Positions 18,211 to 25,925 of a DNA stretch of 64,000 bases are shown here, piece after piece. The first letter of the stretch is position 1, and every line of letters begins with the position of its first letter. This DNA comes from CAZJKE01 sp964546585. GTDB taxonomy: Bacteria > Planctomycetota > Phycisphaerae > Phycisphaerales > SM1A02. The notes beneath the pieces are model-generated. The model was not told the origin of the DNA and ran no database searches. It worked only from the letters and a program-made list of their open reading frames with translations. The stretch lies in contig CAZJKE010000007.1 of assembly GCA_964546585.1 (NCBI GenBank), positions 10,125 to 74,124 of the forward strand, given 5' to 3'. The translations under genes were made by a program, and so were the position numbers.

Positions 18211-19027
18211 AGAAGAGGTCGTAGATGAGATCGTCCTGGTCTCGAATCACGGTGCCTTCTGGGACATACAGCGGCAACTGACCCTGAATCAGAACATTGT
18301 CGCGCCAGGACACGGAGCCATCACCACGGAGCACATTCATGCCTGAGCCGTGGCTGAAGTCATCGCGGGTACGGAGACCGTCCATGGCCAGCACAAGTTT
18401 GTGGCCCTTGAGCAAACTGCGGCGCTTTCCAGTTCGCCAATCCTTGTGGCCTGCGTAGTGGTAGTTCGTATACAGGTCGTCTTGCACCGCCTTGACATTC
18501 CAGTTGCCACGCTGCTCTTCAAGGCGATTCTCGCCTCGGTGACTTGGGCAGTAGAAGCAGTCGGCCGCGTCGCAGTAATGCCATTGGAAGAGCCGGCCAA
18601 GGCCGTCCCATGTTCCATCCGGCAACGGCTCGGGCGGTCCCTGTCGACCCGCGCGCGGGCCAGTCATTGGCGACCCCAACTGGTGTACGCCATGCCGGGC
18701 AACCATGAGATCGGCGGAAAGTGGTTCGAATTGATCAAGCACACCGGCAACCGGAAGGCGGTTGCGAGTGTCGCCGGCGTACATTGTGATGGCCTGCCCA
18801 AGTTGTCGTTGGTTGCTGGCACATACGACGCGGCGGGCGTTCTCACGCACCGAACTCAGTGTCGGCATGAGCAGTCCGCTCAGCAGCGCGGTGATGGCGA
18901 GTGTCACCATCAACTCGGCGATGGTGAATGCTCGAGGCTGCGGTGATGGCGAGCCGATACATCTCGGTTGAATCCCGGACCGAACTGTCGCGACATTCGT
19001 GGTCACGGTGCGGTCTCCAAGCGGCAT
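18197..19027 (-). CDS. Type II secretion-like pseudopilin, planctomycete type
   Basis: This 276-residue protein has a prepilin N-terminal methylation site: after a 31-residue basic leader the motif RA/FTIAELMVTLAITALL shows Phe+1 and Glu+5, followed by the hydrophobic helix and NARRVVCASNQRQLGQAI, a pattern common in planctomycete DUF1559-like and related pseudopilins. The C-terminal half contains Cys pairs (HYCDAADCFYCPSH) and ends with FSHGSGMNVLRGDGSVSWRD, the usual H-x-G-x-N-V-L-x-x-D-G-S tail of this group. It is processed by PilD-like peptidase and may be a cargo or minor pilin of the gsp system. ATG 19027 is chosen because it gives a short leader. Confidence 0.85.
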   Translation of the reverse strand: MPLGDRTVTTNVATVRSGIQPRCIGSPSPQPRAFTIAELMVTLAITALLSGLLMPTLSSVRENARRVVCASNQRQLGQAITMYAGDTRNRLPVAGVLDQFEPLSADLMVARHGVHQLGSPMTGPRAGRQGPPEPLPDGTWDGLGRLFQWHYCDAADCFYCPSHRGENRLEEQRGNWNVKAVQDDLYTNYHYAGHKDWRTGKRRSLLKGHKLVLAMDGLRTRDDFSHGSGMNVLRGDGSVSWRDNVLIQGQLPLYVPEGTVIRDQDDLIYDLFSTGR

Positions 19028-19259
19028 AGTGACGCCGCATGCCTCCCCCAAGCCCGGAATAACCAAAGTACGCCCCCACCGGAGTCTACTGTCGACATGG
19101 GGCTTTCGCACGGGTTTTTCCGATTCTCTCGGAAATTCCGGGGTAAACTGGAAGGCCGACCCACCCCTATGCGTCGTTTTTTGGGGTTGGGTTCGATCTT
19201 GCCGGATCGGCAACCGTACATTTTGCGGCTGCAAATCCTAGCCCCGTGGAGGTGGGTCC

Positions 19260-19823
19260 TTGCCCGAAGAGCCTGATTATCGGTTGATGCGGCGTGTCGC
19301 CCTTGGCGAGGAGGATGCCGTTGCCGAGTTGTATGACCGGTTCGGTGCCCTTGTTTTCAAGCTTTGCAGGCAATTTCTATCCTCTCAGGCCGAAGCGGAA
19401 GACGCGGTTCAGGAGGTCTTTGTACGGCTCTGGAAGACTGCAGATCGCTTTGACCCCAGAAAAGCCAAGTTGGTGACCTGGGTCATGTTGCTGTCGCGGC
19501 GGCATTTGATCGACCGTTTGCGGCGGAAGTCTGTGCGGCCCAAGCAGCGAGAACTTGACGAACAAACTGCCGAATCGGCAACCGACAGCACTGCCCAGTC
19601 GAACATCTGGGTGCAGGAACGGAACAGTATTCTGTGGAAACAGTTACAGGACCTTCCCGAATTGCAGCGGACCGTGATCGAACGATCGTATTTCCAAGGA
19701 TTCACACTTCGTGAAGTAAGCCTCCAACTCGACGCACCGCTCGGAACAGTCAAGTCTGCCCTCAGTCGAGGGCTTCTCCGGCTCCGGGAACAGTCGGCCG
19801 ACAGGATGTCAACCGGTTCATGA
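19260..19823 (+). CDS. ECF sigma factor, RpoE/SigK-like
   Basis: This 187-residue sigma factor has region 2 (RLMRRVALGEEDAVAELYD, AEDAVQEVFVRLWK, KLVTWVMLLSRRHLID) and region 4 (DLPELQRTVIERSYFQGFTLREV, then APLGTVKSALSRGLLRLRE). The helix-turn-helix and VQEVF/FVRLW core are typical of the group that pairs with RskA-type anti-sigma factors. The TTG start at 19260 follows GGAGGTGG by about 8 nt. The anti-sigma gene follows after 14 nt. It diverges from the pseudopilin across 232 bp. Confidence 0.92.
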   Translation: MPEEPDYRLMRRVALGEEDAVAELYDRFGALVFKLCRQFLSSQAEAEDAVQEVFVRLWKTADRFDPRKAKLVTWVMLLSRRHLIDRLRRKSVRPKQRELDEQTAESATDSTAQSNIWVQERNSILWKQLQDLPELQRTVIERSYFQGFTLREVSLQLDAPLGTVKSALSRGLLRLREQSADRMSTGS

Positions 19824-19837
19824 CTAGGATTTGAGAC

Positions 19838-20638
19838 ATGCAAGCGAAAGACGCACAGAACAGCCAGCAACTTCTTGAACTCGCAGTGCTTGACGCATTT
19901 GCGCTTCTGGAACCCATGGAAGCGGAACTGTTCGACCGCGCGTTTCATGATGCCCCGCAGGCGGTGCAGGATCGAATTCGCCTGATGCAGGCGGATCTCG
20001 CCGCTGACATGTCTCTGCTCCCGTCCGGCACGCCGCCTGCAGATCTCCGGCAGCGGGTGCTCGACGCAGTTGCCGCTGCGGCCGACAAGGAAGCAAGCAG
20101 ACTTGCGCCGCTGGCGCTCATCGGCGCACGGTCAGCCGCGAGTGGCGAGCGAGGACGGGCCACGCTTGGAACAACTGCGTGGCGTGCAGCAGCAATGGCT
20201 CTTCTCGGCGTGTCGGTGGTGCTTGCGATCTTCGCGGTTGATGCAAATCGACGAGCCACCCGAATTACTGAGTACGCGCTGAATGTGGATGCCGATCAGG
20301 TCCTGCAGTCCTATGCGGGTATCGATACTTCCGCGTTCTTCGGAAATCCGGATTGCCGCATCATCCGCCTTGAGCGGCTCGATGGCGAACATGCCGGGTA
20401 CATTCGCATCGCCATCAACGAGCGAAACGGCGACGGGCATGTGATGGCCATCGACCTTCCTGATGGCGAGGAGTTGATTCTCCGCGGAACGACGCCAGAC
20501 GGCAAAGTACTGGAACTCGCACGGCTGACGGCCGACGGGCCGGTCGTTGCACGTGGTTTCCATCTGGATGATGTCTCCATTGCCGGCACACTGGTGATCA
20601 CCGCGGTTGATTCGTCGGGCACCCTCCGCTGGGGTTGA
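19838..20638 (+). CDS. RskA-like membrane anti-sigma factor
   Basis: This 266-residue protein has a cytoplasmic helical N-terminal domain (LLELAVLDAFALLEPMEAE, an anti-sigma domain layout seen in RskA relatives), a linker, one transmembrane helix at about residues 108-130 (MALLGVSVVLAIFAVDA) and a periplasmic C-terminal domain with short beta-rich motifs. It follows the ECF sigma gene by 14 nt and should hold that sigma factor at the membrane until a periplasmic signal triggers proteolysis. No zinc motif is present, as in RskA. Confidence 0.8.
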   Translation: MQAKDAQNSQQLLELAVLDAFALLEPMEAELFDRAFHDAPQAVQDRIRLMQADLAADMSLLPSGTPPADLRQRVLDAVAAAADKEASRLAPLALIGARSAASGERGRATLGTTAWRAAAMALLGVSVVLAIFAVDANRRATRITEYALNVDADQVLQSYAGIDTSAFFGNPDCRIIRLERLDGEHAGYIRIAINERNGDGHVMAIDLPDGEELILRGTTPDGKVLELARLTADGPVVARGFHLDDVSIAGTLVITAVDSSGTLRWG

Positions 20639-20702
20639 CTCCAGGCCTAATGGACCGCCAAGGGGGATGGCGTCAGCCCGCGGAATCGGGGAGACTGCCC
20701 GC

Positions 20703-21218
20703 ATGCACAACGAAGACCTCTGGTCGCCCTGGCGATACGAGTACATTCAGGACCTCAAACGACAGCAGGACGAGGCGGGTGGTGATGATGCCGTGCAAAG
20801 CAACTTCCTGCTGGAGTATTGGGAGTCTCCGGACTGTGACCGCGAAAACCTGGTGGTGATGCGCAACAGGGATGGCCTGGTGCTCTTGAATCGCTATCCC
20901 TATGCCAATGGACATCTGCTGGTGGCGTTGGGTGAGGCGCGTCCGACACTCCTTGACTATGAACCGTCGCAGCGCAGGGCGTTCTGGGACCTCATCGAGT
21001 CAGCCGCGGAGATGATGCGGAGTTCGCTGCATCCACAGGGTGTCAACATTGGCATCAACGAAGGCCGCGCGGCCGGGGCGGGTCTGCCGGAACATCTTCA
21101 TGCGCACTTGGTCCCGCGGTGGAACGGAGACACCAATTTCATCACGACGATCAGCGAAGTTCGGGTGATTCCGGCGTCGCTTGAAACGATGTGGGAAATG
21201 TATGTGTCCAGAGGGTAG
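20703..21218 (+). CDS. HIT-domain nucleotide hydrolase/phosphorylase
   Basis: This 171-residue HIT-fold protein carries the catalytic triad motif LPEHLHAHLVPRWNGDTNF (about residues 130-148; H-x-H-x-H). The N-terminus LWSPWRYEYI and the length match the AP4A-phosphorylase-like HIT group of planctomycetes and actinobacteria. It probably acts on dinucleoside polyphosphates or AMP conjugates. The ATG at 20703 is the family start; earlier in-frame codons overlap the anti-sigma gene. Confidence 0.9.
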   Translation: MHNEDLWSPWRYEYIQDLKRQQDEAGGDDAVQSNFLLEYWESPDCDRENLVVMRNRDGLVLLNRYPYANGHLLVALGEARPTLLDYEPSQRRAFWDLIESAAEMMRSSLHPQGVNIGINEGRAAGAGLPEHLHAHLVPRWNGDTNFITTISEVRVIPASLETMWEMYVSRG

Positions 21219-21447
21219 GAGGTCTGCGGGACCCGCGCTGCGGTTGTGCCCGAACCCGAGCATCTAGGTGGGTTCGCCTGCCGTCGTTCCCGGCCGTCCT
21301 CTCGGTGGAGGCTTGACCATCGACGCAGCTGATGGCGATCCCGCTGGGTTCGACAGGATCGAGCGCAAATGCGCAGTGCGGGTTCCGACGACCTCCTGTG
21401 AGGTTCCGCCCGTACCATAACACGACTCGGGGACAGATCAGCATGCC

Positions 21448-22758
21448 ATGTTTCCGATTTATCACATAGCGGCGGCAATTCGCTCCTTCCATCCTGCATC
21501 GCTGCCGCCGGGGAGCAGGTTCCATTACAGGCGGGAGGTCCTGGCGTGGGCATTCCTGCCCATGATGATGGGTGCGGCGGAGGGCGGCGTGATCGGGGTG
21601 CTGGCCAAGCGGTTCTTCACTGGCTATGTGGACGACACGCTGCTTGACTGGTCGGTTGCCGCCATCACGGCTGCGCAGGGCGTCGCCAACATATCTGGTT
21701 TCGCATGGGCGGCGATAAGCCACGGTCGGCACAAGATTCGATTCCTCACCGCGCTTTCAGCCGTGACGGTCTTGCTTGTTGCCGGAATTGCGTTGACGCA
21801 GCGCACGCCAGGTGGGCTCTTGTGGTTGCTGTGTTGTTTCGTGGGAGCACGCGTCTGCTGGTCGGGTGTCATTACGCTCCGCTCGGCGGTCTGGCAGGCA
21901 AATTATCCAAGGGAGGGCAGGGCAAGAATTGCGGGGAAAATTGCGACGGTTCAGGCGCTCATCTTCACTGTCGCAAGCCTCTGTATTGGCGAGTTGATGA
22001 ATGTCAACGACCAGTCGTATCGATGGGTCTTCCCCACCGCTGCGGTGATGGGCATGGTCGGGACCATCTTCTACAGCCGCATGAGGGTTCGTCGACACAA
22101 GACGATGTTGAAGGCGGAGAAGGCCGGAAGTGGTTCACTGGCAAGCGCTCCGGTGGACGCGGCGCGGCTCTTGGTGGAAGATCCTGACTTTGGTCGGTAC
22201 ATGGTCTGCCAGTTTGTGTATGGGCTCGGCAATCTCATGGTCATGGCGCCGCTTGTGGTGGCCTTGGCCGAGCGGTTCGAATACGGCTACCTCGGACAGA
22301 TCGCCATTGTGTCGACAATTCCGATCGCACTGATTCCGATCACTGTCCCGTTGTGGGCGAGGTTTCTGGATCGAGTGCACATCATCCGGTTCCGAGCCTG
22401 GCAGGGATGGGTATTTGTCACCTCGTCGGTGCTCTTCGCGATCGGTGTCCTTACCGGTGGGGGCGTGTGGCTCTGGCTTGGGGCGATCATCCGCGGCATT
22501 GGCTTTGGGGGTGGTGTCCTGGCGTGGAATCTCGGGCATCAGGATTTTGCCGCGATCGAAGAATCGGGCAAGTACATGGGCGTCCATATGACCTTGACCG
22601 GGATTCGCGCCCTCATAGCCCCGGCTCTGGGCATGGGCACCTATTTCGCCATGCAGCGTCTCGGCGACCCCACCGGCGGCACCACCTTCGCGGTCGCCGC
22701 CGCCATTTCCACCCTCGGTTCCATCGGTTTCGTCCTCATGCTCCGGCACCACAAGTAA
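21448..22758 (+). CDS. MFS-type membrane transporter
   Basis: This 436-residue protein has about 11-12 hydrophobic helices in two halves joined by a basic, polar loop near residues 208-235 (RMRVRRHKTMLKAEKAG). The first half has AWAAISHGRHKIRFLTAL and the second WARFLDRVHIIRFRA, both resembling the MFS loop 2/3 and 8/9 D/GxxxDRxxRR pattern. No substrate-defining motif was recognised. The 229 bp upstream hold no gene. Confidence 0.75.
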   Translation: MFPIYHIAAAIRSFHPASLPPGSRFHYRREVLAWAFLPMMMGAAEGGVIGVLAKRFFTGYVDDTLLDWSVAAITAAQGVANISGFAWAAISHGRHKIRFLTALSAVTVLLVAGIALTQRTPGGLLWLLCCFVGARVCWSGVITLRSAVWQANYPREGRARIAGKIATVQALIFTVASLCIGELMNVNDQSYRWVFPTAAVMGMVGTIFYSRMRVRRHKTMLKAEKAGSGSLASAPVDAARLLVEDPDFGRYMVCQFVYGLGNLMVMAPLVVALAERFEYGYLGQIAIVSTIPIALIPITVPLWARFLDRVHIIRFRAWQGWVFVTSSVLFAIGVLTGGGVWLWLGAIIRGIGFGGGVLAWNLGHQDFAAIEESGKYMGVHMTLTGIRALIAPALGMGTYFAMQRLGDPTGGTTFAVAAAISTLGSIGFVLMLRHHK

Positions 22759-22929
22759 CTGCCAGTGTGGTGAAAAATGCTCTATGATGTCGGGTTCGCC
22801 CACCTCGGTGGGCGTGCGATACCCCTGCCCCTGAGCGATGAAAACGGCACGGTGCCGGGACGGGGACAGGGCACGCATCTGGCAACCGCGACAGCGACAT
22901 CGCGGCCAAGTTCAAGCGTCGTAAACCAC

Positions 22930-24690
22930 ATGGTGGATCACAATCTGATTGCGGACCTCGGCATTGAAGAAGCTGAAGCCGAGGCGCTGGTTCGGTCTGC
23001 GCTCGGGGCGGAGGCCGCCAAAGGTCAAATGGATGCTCTTCTCAGCGGAGACCTCCAACAGTACAAACCAGGCAACATCCTCAAGGGCCGCGTCGTCGGC
23101 AAGGCAGGCGATGACGCCGTCGTGGATGTGGGTCTGAAGTCCGAGGGATTGGTCAACAAGAACGAGTTTGATAACTGGGATTCGCTTGAGACGGGCACCG
23201 AGATCGAGGTCCTTCTTGAGGATCTTGAGGATGACGACGGCGTCGTAAAGTTGTCCAAGCGCAAGGCTGATCGCGTGCGGAGTTGGGAAAAGATTCTGGA
23301 GACCTGCTCCGAAGGTGACATTGTCGAGGGCAGGGGAATGCGTCGCATCAAGGGCGGCATTCTGGTGGACATCGGTGTCCCGGCCTTCCTTCCTGCATCA
23401 CAGATTGATGTGCGTCGAATCGGCGATGTGAACGAGTTCATTGGCAAGACAATTCGCGCCGAGGTGCTCAAGATCGACGAAGAGCGGCGTAACATTGTCA
23501 TCAGCCGACGAACCCTCGTAGAGAACGAACGCCACGAGGCCAAGCAGCGGATTCTCAACACGATCAAGGAAGGCGACATCGTCAGGGGTCGCGTAACCAA
23601 TGTGGCCGAGTTTGGCGCCTTCATCGACCTGGGCGGGATCGACGGCCTTCTGCATGTCACCGACATGAGTTGGAGCCGCATCAAGCATCCGAGCGAAGTC
23701 TGCCGGGCGGGCGACGATGTTGAGGTCAAGGTGCTCAGGGTCGACTTCGACTCCGAGAAGATTGCACTCGGCCTCAAGCAGAAGGAAGCCTCTCCATGGG
23801 ATGACATCGAAGCGATGTTCCCCGTCAACTCCCGCATACACGGGTCTGTCGTCAATCTGGTCGCCTACGGCGCCTTCGTTCGACTGGCAGATGGTGTTGA
23901 GGGATTGGTTCATGTCTCGGAAATGTCTTGGCGAAAGCGGATCAATCACCCAAGCGAGGTGGTCACCGTCGGCGAGGAAATCGAGGTCATCGTTCTGGAA
24001 ATTGACAAGAACAAGCAGGAGATCTCGCTCGGCATCAAGCAGATTGAGGTCAATCCGTGGGAACTCGTCAGCGAGAAGTACCCGATCGGCACGATTGTCA
24101 CCGGTACGGTTCGAAACATCACGAACTACGGTGGATTCATCGAGATCGAACCGGGCATTGACGGTCTGTTGCATGTCAGCGACATCTCTTGGACAGAGAA
24201 GATTGCCCATCCGAGCGAAAAGTACAAGAAGGGTGATGAAGTCGAGTGCATGGTGCTCGACATTGACAAGGAGAAGCAGCGGATCAGTATTGGCGTGAAA
24301 CAGATGCACGAAGATCCGTGGCAGACCGCCATTCCAGAGGCCTACAAGGCTGGCATGGTCGTCCATGGCAAAGTCACGAAGATCACCAACTTCGGTGTCT
24401 TCGTGGAGTTGGAGGACGGGCTTGAAGGCCTCCTGCACATTTCTGAGCTGGCCGACCACAAAGTGGAGAGCCCACAGGATGTGGTCAAGGCTGGTGACGA
24501 AGTCGATGTCAAGATACTCAGAGTCGATACATCGGATCGAAAGATCGGCCTGAGTCTCAAGCGAGCGCAGGTCGGTGAGGATGTAGCGGACGACTGGAAA
24601 CCGGACGAGACTGAAGGTGGTGGTCCCTCACCGAGTCGAGGTGGCATGGACGATCACGGCGCTCTGGGAACCGACAAGATCGAGTTCTGA
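22930..24690 (+). CDS. rpsA: 30S ribosomal protein S1
   Basis: This 586-residue protein is made of six S1 (OB-fold) domains. They begin near residues 45, 130, 215, 300, 388 and 473, shown by GNILKGRVVGKAGDDAVVDV, GDIVEGRGMRRIKGGILVDI, GDIVRGRVTNVAEFGAFIDL, GSVVNLVAYGAFVRL, GTVRNITNYGGFIEI and GKVTKITNFGVFVEL. Domains 3-6 bind mRNA and 1-2 tether to the ribosome in this family. The ATG at 22930 has no clear Shine-Dalgarno, which fits the autoregulated rpsA leader known in other bacteria. A strong intrinsic terminator follows. Confidence 0.96.
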   Translation: MVDHNLIADLGIEEAEAEALVRSALGAEAAKGQMDALLSGDLQQYKPGNILKGRVVGKAGDDAVVDVGLKSEGLVNKNEFDNWDSLETGTEIEVLLEDLEDDDGVVKLSKRKADRVRSWEKILETCSEGDIVEGRGMRRIKGGILVDIGVPAFLPASQIDVRRIGDVNEFIGKTIRAEVLKIDEERRNIVISRRTLVENERHEAKQRILNTIKEGDIVRGRVTNVAEFGAFIDLGGIDGLLHVTDMSWSRIKHPSEVCRAGDDVEVKVLRVDFDSEKIALGLKQKEASPWDDIEAMFPVNSRIHGSVVNLVAYGAFVRLADGVEGLVHVSEMSWRKRINHPSEVVTVGEEIEVIVLEIDKNKQEISLGIKQIEVNPWELVSEKYPIGTIVTGTVRNITNYGGFIEIEPGIDGLLHVSDISWTEKIAHPSEKYKKGDEVECMVLDIDKEKQRISIGVKQMHEDPWQTAIPEAYKAGMVVHGKVTKITNFGVFVELEDGLEGLLHISELADHKVESPQDVVKAGDEVDVKILRVDTSDRKIGLSLKRAQVGEDVADDWKPDETEGGGPSPSRGGMDDHGALGTDKIEF

Positions 24691-25009
24691 TTGCGTAGTT
24701 ATCTCAGTAAGGACAGCGGCCCGCCTGGAAACTGGCGGGCCGCTTTTCCTCTCTCTTCTCTTCTCCTCAGCAGAGAGCGAGGAAGGTCAACAGTGCAAGG
24801 AAGATGACCTTCTTCCGATGACGAGTCATCGCGATGAGCTCTCCAATGCTGTCCACGCTCGTTCCCAATCTCCGGCTGCTTGTCGTTCCCCTACAGGACC
24901 ACAATGCGCCGTGTCGCGTTGCAGGCAAGTGGGAACTGTCGTTTTTCCCCTCCTGAAGCCCGCACAAACCGATCCGGGCACACAGTGGCCTATACTCAGG
25001 GGCGATTCC
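24691..25009. other. Intergenic region between rpsA and the secretin-N-like gene
   Basis: This 319-bp stretch has no supported gene. It contains the rpsA terminator at 24716-24747, then a pyrimidine-rich tract (CTCTCTTCTCTTCTCC) around 24750-24768. The AGGGG at 24998-25002 serves the next gene. No confident promoter hexamers were seen. Confidence 0.5.
24716..24747 (+). terminator. Intrinsic terminator of rpsA
   Basis: A perfect 10-bp GC-rich stem GCGGCCCGCC / GGCGGGCCGC with an 8-nt loop is followed directly by TTTT, 25 nt after the rpsA stop. This is the clearest rho-independent terminator in the window. Confidence 0.9.
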
Positions 25010-25925
25010 ATGGGTTTTCTCCCCGCCATGCTGGCTCTTTGTCTTTCCGCACCGTTGTTTGCCGGTGGTGTTGCGCCGCCGCAGCAGGGCCATGCGGAGA
25101 TCCTCGGCACGCTTCTCTACACGGACATATCGGTGGATTGGCAGGAGGTGTCGGCTCGGGATGCGATGGGGGACCTCGAAGCATTGCTTGGGACTGCCCC
25201 GCAGGTGTATTGGGAGCGAGACAACCGGCCTGGTATGGAGCGGGAGTTACCGATTACGCTTCGAATGGAAAATCAGCCAATGTTGCGGGTATTGGATCGG
25301 TTGTTGGACGAGTGCAGCGATTCGGAGGAGTGTGGTTGGCAACTTCGGGATGGATTGCTTGAGATTGGTCTGAAGTCTCATCTTGGTCGTCGTTCGGCGC
25401 AGGAGTTGGAGGTGTATCCGATTCTTGATTTGTTGTTTGTGGTGCGGAGCTTTGACAATGCACCGGAGATGGGCACGCAGAATGGCGCAGGTGGTGGTAG
25501 TGGTGGTGCCTCCGGGGGCGGTGGTTCCGGGGGCNNNNNNNNNNNNNNNNNNNNNNNNNNNNNNNNNNNNNNNNNNNNNNNNNNNNNNNNNNNNNNNNNN
25601 NNNNNNNNNNNNNNNNNNNNNNNNNNNNNNNNNNTTTGGTGGTGGTGGTGTGACCTTTGGGGGGCCGGGCGAGGAGCCTGAGCGTGTAACCAACGAGGAG
25701 CGTGCGGAGGAGATCATTGAGATCATTACTTCGCTGATCGAGCCAACGCAGTGGGAGGTGCATGGTGGAAATGCATCGATCCGGTACTTCCGGGAGTCGC
25801 TGCTTGTGCGTGCGCCAAATTTTGTGCACAGGCAGATTGGTGGTTTGGATGTTGTTCCGGTGCGGCCGAAGGGTCGTCCTGAGCGGACGGTGTCGTTCGA
25901 GGGTGGGAAGACGATTATTCGTTGA
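25010..25925 (+). CDS. Secreted STN/secretin-N-like protein with glycine-rich linker, interrupted by assembly gap
   Basis: A signal peptide (MGFLPAMLALCLSAPLFAGG) is followed by an STN-like domain (about residues 35-130: VDWQEVSARDAMGDLEALL, then ITLRMENQPMLRVLDRLLD) as found at the N-terminus of secretins and TonB receptors. Then comes VYPILDLLFVVRSFD and a Gly/Ser-rich linker broken by 100 N. The right part has EEIIEIITSLIEPTQWEVHG, GGNASIRYFRESLLVRA and a hydrophilic C-terminus, resembling a secretin N1-type domain. There is no pore domain. The frame differs across the gap only because its size is unknown. The last 11 nt overlap the convergent S9 peptidase. Confidence 0.75.
25535..25634. 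other. Assembly gap (100 N) in the glycine-rich linker
   Basis: Exactly 100 N with GGT/GGC-rich sequence on both flanks, so the assembler probably failed on a low-complexity glycine-coding tract. The true length of the linker is unknown. Confidence 0.98.

Noticed and set aside
19117..19135. Regulatory hairpin upstream of the second ECF sigma gene (TTTCCGA / TCGGAAA)
   Set aside because: Only a 7-bp stem with no defined role; could occur by chance.
24767..25093. Minus-strand frame in the rpsA downstream region
   Set aside because: Low-complexity Arg/Gly-rich sequence overlapping a signal peptide on the other strand, no Shine-Dalgarno.
25535..25634. Frameshift in the Gly-rich secreted protein
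   Set aside because: Same reason: an exact 100-N gap within a Gly-coding tract.
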